Assembly (NCBI GenBank): GCA_021846265.1
Contig: JAJZCF010000005.1
Span: 1 to 44,747, forward strand
Length of the DNA stretch: 44,747 nt
Direction: 5' to 3'
Source: Actinomycetes bacterium
Lineage (GTDB): Bacteria; Actinomycetota; Acidimicrobiia; Acidimicrobiales; Acidimicrobiaceae
Below, one piece after another: positions 42,024 through 44,747 of the stretch. The translations under genes and the position numbers were made by a program. Below the pieces are notes generated by a model. That model was not told where the DNA came from, did no database searches, and saw nothing but the letters and a program-made list of their open reading frames with translations. Numbering within the stretch: position 1 is the stretch's first letter; each line of letters begins with the position of its first letter.

Positions 42024-42698
42024 CTAAAGGTCACCTTGCTCGGTGGTCACTAATGCACTTAGTACGAACCTCGTGACCTGGCTGACCATATCTTCAAGCA
42101 GCCCGCCACCTTCGAACAGCATTCCAAAAGCTGATTTAGTCACGCCAAGATAGAAATTAAAACAGATATCCGCTGGAATATCTTGCCGAATCAAGCCCCG
42201 TCGCTGTGCGGACTTAAATCCTTCCAGCGCCGGCTTTACCGCCAACCTGAACTCCTTGACTCGATCCTTTTTGACTCCACTCCTTACGAGATAGTTGTAC
42301 TTACTGGAGAGTGTGAAAAATACTCTTGTCAATCTTGCTACAGCTTCGCCAAGTTCAACGGATTCAAGATCAGACTGGCAGATACCCTTTTCAAGATCCG
42401 CCAAGGCACTTTCCATCAGTGCGTCAAGGAGGCACTCTCGGTTCGGAAAGTAACGATATAAGGTGGCTCTAGCTACTCCGGAGACCTCCGCAATTTCGGC
42501 CATAGACGCGCCCTCACCGCGATTGGAAAAAACCTCGGCCGTTGCTTGAAGAATAGCCTCTTTGGTGTAATCCTTAATTGCAGAGGCGCGCCTAGGCGTC
42601 TCCAGTCCTTTGCAGCTTGATAGAACATCATCTCGTCCACTCAACCTGTCAACACCACCTAAACCGATTTTAGCGCTTGTGAGACTATGCTGTCTCAT
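42024..42698 (-). CDS. TetR-family transcriptional repressor
   Basis: Up to 224 residues. The helix-turn-helix (about 55-80 from the first start) reads ASMAEIAEVSGVARATLYRYF, typical of TetR, and an all-helical ligand-binding domain follows. It very probably represses the divergent MFS efflux gene and itself. The start is uncertain. ATG 42698 lies within a perfect palindrome and just after a TATTGT -10-like box (42705-42700), so transcription may begin downstream of it. TTG at 42644, with AGGTGG upstream, would give about 206 residues and a more usual distance to the helix-turn-helix. The C-terminus looks complete. Confidence 0.88.
   Translation of the reverse strand: MRQHSLTSAKIGLGGVDRLSGRDDVLSSCKGLETPRRASAIKDYTKEAILQATAEVFSNRGEGASMAEIAEVSGVARATLYRYFPNRECLLDALMESALADLEKGICQSDLESVELGEAVARLTRVFFTLSSKYNYLVRSGVKKDRVKEFRLAVKPALEGFKSAQRRGLIRQDIPADICFNFYLGVTKSAFGMLFEGGGLLEDMVSQVTRFVLSALVTTEQGDL
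42680..42697. promoter_or_regulatory. Probable TetR operator palindrome
   Basis: TGAGAC-TATGCT-GTCTCA is a perfect inverted repeat with 6-base arms and a 6-base spacer, placed at the regulator's start and 75 bases from the divergent efflux gene. Size and place fit a TetR-family operator for autoregulation and possibly for the efflux gene. Confidence 0.6.
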
Positions 42699-42772
42699 AA
42701 CAATACAGCTTTGCTTCTATTAACGACATAAGATCGCACTAACATGCTTCAACTAAATGACAAGGGGTAGTA

Positions 42773-44341
42773 ATGTCATTAGAGCCGACCTCGGTGCTTG
42801 AGCCTGGGAACTCTTCGCGAGACCGTACAGTATTCATGGCGATCGTGGCCTTAATGTTGGCCATGTTGCTCTCGGCTCTCGATCAAACCATCGTGGCTAC
42901 TGCTCTTCCAACCATAGCTGGAGATCTTGGAGGCCTTAATCACCTCTCCTGGGTGGTAACCGCATATTTAATAACCTCGACCATTTCAACTCCGCTCTGG
43001 GGAAAGCTCGGCGACCTTTATGGACGTAAAAAGCTTTTTCAGGCCTCAATTATCATTTTTTTGATAGGGTCAGCTCTTTCCGGGATCTCCCATTCCATGG
43101 CGCAGCTCATCGCTTTTCGAGCCCTCCAGGGAATTGGTGGTGGAGGCTTAATAGTGGGTTCGCAGTCCATTATTGGTGACATCGTCTCACCTCGAGAAAG
43201 AGGAAAATACCAAGGGCTGTTTGGGGCGGTATTTGGGTTGGCTTCGATTGCGGGTCCCCTTCTTGGCGGATTTTTCACCGACAACTTGAGCTGGAGATGG
43301 GTCTTCTATATAAACGTCCCAATCGGAATTGTCGCCCTCGCTGTGATAGCGGCAGTTCTCCATCTGCCGGTACAACGTCGAACACACAAGATTGACTATT
43401 TAGGATCCACGCTCTTGGGAGTTGCGGTTACTTTAATCATCCTCGTAACCACCTGGGGAGGTACGACGTATCCTTGGAAATCGATAACTATCATCGGCCT
43501 TAGTGCATTTAGCGCTGTTTTACTGGTGATATTTATCTTCGTCGAACGTGCGGCCAAGGAACCGCTCCTTCCGCTTGGTCTTTTCAAAAATGCCATTTTC
43601 ACCGTGACGTCATCTATGGGATTCATAGTTGGTTTCTCCATGTTCGGGGCTATCATCTTTCTCCCGACCTTTCTTCAGACCGTTTTCGGAGCTTCACCGA
43701 CGATGTCGGGACTCGAACTGCTCCCATTGATGCTCGGAGTGGTGGGTACCTCGATCACTACTGGTCTGCTTATAACCAAGCATGGCAAGTACAAGATCTA
43801 CCCGATCGTCGGCACTTTGCTAATGACCGTAGGCCTGTTTTTACTTTCCATGATGACATCTACCACAAGTCTCTTTATAGCGTCGGTATTCATGTTCGTC
43901 CTAGGCCTGGGACTTGGTGCTGTGATGCAGGTCTTGGTCGTAGCCGTGCAGAATGCGGTACCTTACGAGTACCTCGGTACCGCCACTTCAGCGGCTACTT
44001 TTTTCAGGTCAATAGGTGGATCATTTGGCGTGGCCGTCTATGGAGCGATTTTCAATGCGCGCCTTAGCGCAAATCTCCACAAATACCTTCCACCGGCGGC
44101 TAACAGCCTTATCAAAGGTCAAAGTATCGCTATAAGTCCGTCGGCTTTGGACAAGCTACCAACCCCAATTAGGCACGGATTTATACTAGCTTTTTCCAAT
44201 TCGATAGACACTGTCTTCTTGATTGCTGTACCAATAGCCGCAATCTCTTTCGTCCTTTCAATCTTTGTGAAACAGGTTCCCCTTAGAGAACACGCATTTG
44301 TGGCTTCGGAGGCTGGTCTTTCTGGATTTACCGCAGAATGA
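42773..44341 (+). CDS. DHA2-family (EmrB/QacA, 14-TM) MFS efflux transporter
   Basis: 522 residues with 14 predicted membrane segments. It exports drugs or other toxic compounds using the proton gradient. DHA2 motifs: [19 protein letters not shown] (37-55, motif D1), [11 protein letters not shown] (81-91, motif A), [14 protein letters not shown]-like run (motif B region), GPLLGGFF (161-168, motif C) and [13 protein letters not shown] (174-186). ATG at 42773 follows AAGGGG. It diverges from the TetR gene with 74 bases between the start codons, the standard layout of a drug-inducible pump and its repressor. No membrane-fusion partner gene is present, as expected for a Gram-positive-type envelope. 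Confidence 0.93.
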   Translation: MSLEPTSVLEPGNSSRDRTVFMAIVALMLAMLLSALDQTIVATALPTIAGDLGGLNHLSWVVTAYLITSTISTPLWGKLGDLYGRKKLFQASIIIFLIGSALSGISHSMAQLIAFRALQGIGGGGLIVGSQSIIGDIVSPRERGKYQGLFGAVFGLASIAGPLLGGFFTDNLSWRWVFYINVPIGIVALAVIAAVLHLPVQRRTHKIDYLGSTLLGVAVTLIILVTTWGGTTYPWKSITIIGLSAFSAVLLVIFIFVERAAKEPLLPLGLFKNAIFTVTSSMGFIVGFSMFGAIIFLPTFLQTVFGASPTMSGLELLPLMLGVVGTSITTGLLITKHGKYKIYPIVGTLLMTVGLFLLSMMTSTTSLFIASVFMFVLGLGLGAVMQVLVVAVQNAVPYEYLGTATSAATFFRSIGGSFGVAVYGAIFNARLSANLHKYLPPAANSLIKGQSIAISPSALDKLPTPIRHGFILAFSNSIDTVFLIAVPIAAISFVLSIFVKQVPLREHAFVASEAGLSGFTAE

Positions 44342-44747
44342 CGCAAATTAGCCGCAACTTCCGAATTAGGCAAAAATGTTGAATGGATTGTCACTGAAAT
44401 AGTTCTTCAAAAGTGACCTTTAATACGTTACTGGAATCGCTTGACCTAATAGGACAGGATGCGACTCCTGCACCTAATTTGATTTCTAATTCGCCCATCT
44501 AATAGATATGACGTGAAACAGTAGTCGAGAGCGACCTTGCCAGGTATCAGACGTATACTTTTAGCGATTAAATGTCGGATGAGTATCCTAGTTTAGGAAA
44601 TAGAATCCTCCTAGAGGCGGCCTCTCACAGCCAGGGCTGGCTCAGGTAGATGGGTCTTTTTTTGTCGGTATCGATCTGAACTGCAAAATCGTGAGAAAAC
44701 TTATTGAAGTAACAGGTAAACGTGGCCGATAAAAGACCAGTGACCAC
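44342..44747. other. Right-edge gap with two small palindromes
   Basis: No gene recognised. AGAGGC-G-GCCTCT (44613-44625) and AGCCAG-GG-CTGGCT (44629-44642) are adjacent palindromes, and a run of seven T follows at 44657-44663. They may end a transcript, but the 14-base distance between the second stem and the T-run makes a standard terminator uncertain. Confidence 0.35.

Overview
The window reads as a chromosomal stretch of an actinobacterium of moderate GC (about half by eye), most like an Acidimicrobiia-type acidophile (Acidithrix/Ferrimicrobium relatives). This placement is an inference. It rests on a PspA protein carrying the actinobacterial PspAA domain, a DUF151 bifunctional-nuclease protein beside SEDS proteins, many GTG/TTG starts, promoters placed so that transcripts look leaderless, and a sulfide:quinone-reductase/TusE/DsrE set. 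No rRNA, tRNA or CRISPR array was seen.

Bases 1-7079 hold envelope and membrane genes: an alpha/beta hydrolase, a DMT transporter, a GT28/MGDG-synthase-like glycosyltransferase with a decayed deacetylase-like tail, an intact NodB-type polysaccharide deacetylase overlapping it by 4 bases, an AI-2E family permease and an AglD/UPF0104-type flippase-like protein. Bases 7130-12087 are a minus-strand polyphosphate operon (ppk1, CYTH plus a divergent CHAD-like protein, Ppx/GppA with an HD domain). Bases 12109-15273 hold two SEDS proteins (FtsW-like and RodA-like) around a DUF151 gene. Bases 16130-18800 hold a PspA-PspAA fusion and an ABC-2 exporter pair.

Bases 20522-22665 are a compact sulfur operon (SQR-like flavoprotein, single-cysteine TusE/DsrC protein, DsrE-family protein), followed by a 250-base tract dense in hairpins and then a fused shikimate kinase-dehydroquinate synthase.

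Bases 25851-37115 are an accessory CoA-thioester and aldehyde/alcohol catabolism region: a short citrate-synthase-fold lyase with a CaiB/BaiF CoA-transferase, an aldehyde dehydrogenase, a zinc alcohol dehydrogenase, an EamA transporter, an IclR regulator with a clear palindromic operator, an acyl-CoA dehydrogenase and a family I CoA-transferase. The likely logic is uptake, oxidation to an acid, CoA transfer, and then dehydrogenation or retro-aldol cleavage; the substrate cannot be told from sequence. The gaps here contain gene ghosts: a decayed branched-chain-type ABC ATPase (about 25250-25660) and an IS3-family OrfA remnant (about 37497-37686). The right end (38038-44341) holds a PanE-type reductase, an unusually long PLP decarboxylase, and a divergent TetR / 14-TM MFS efflux pair with a perfect palindrome between them.
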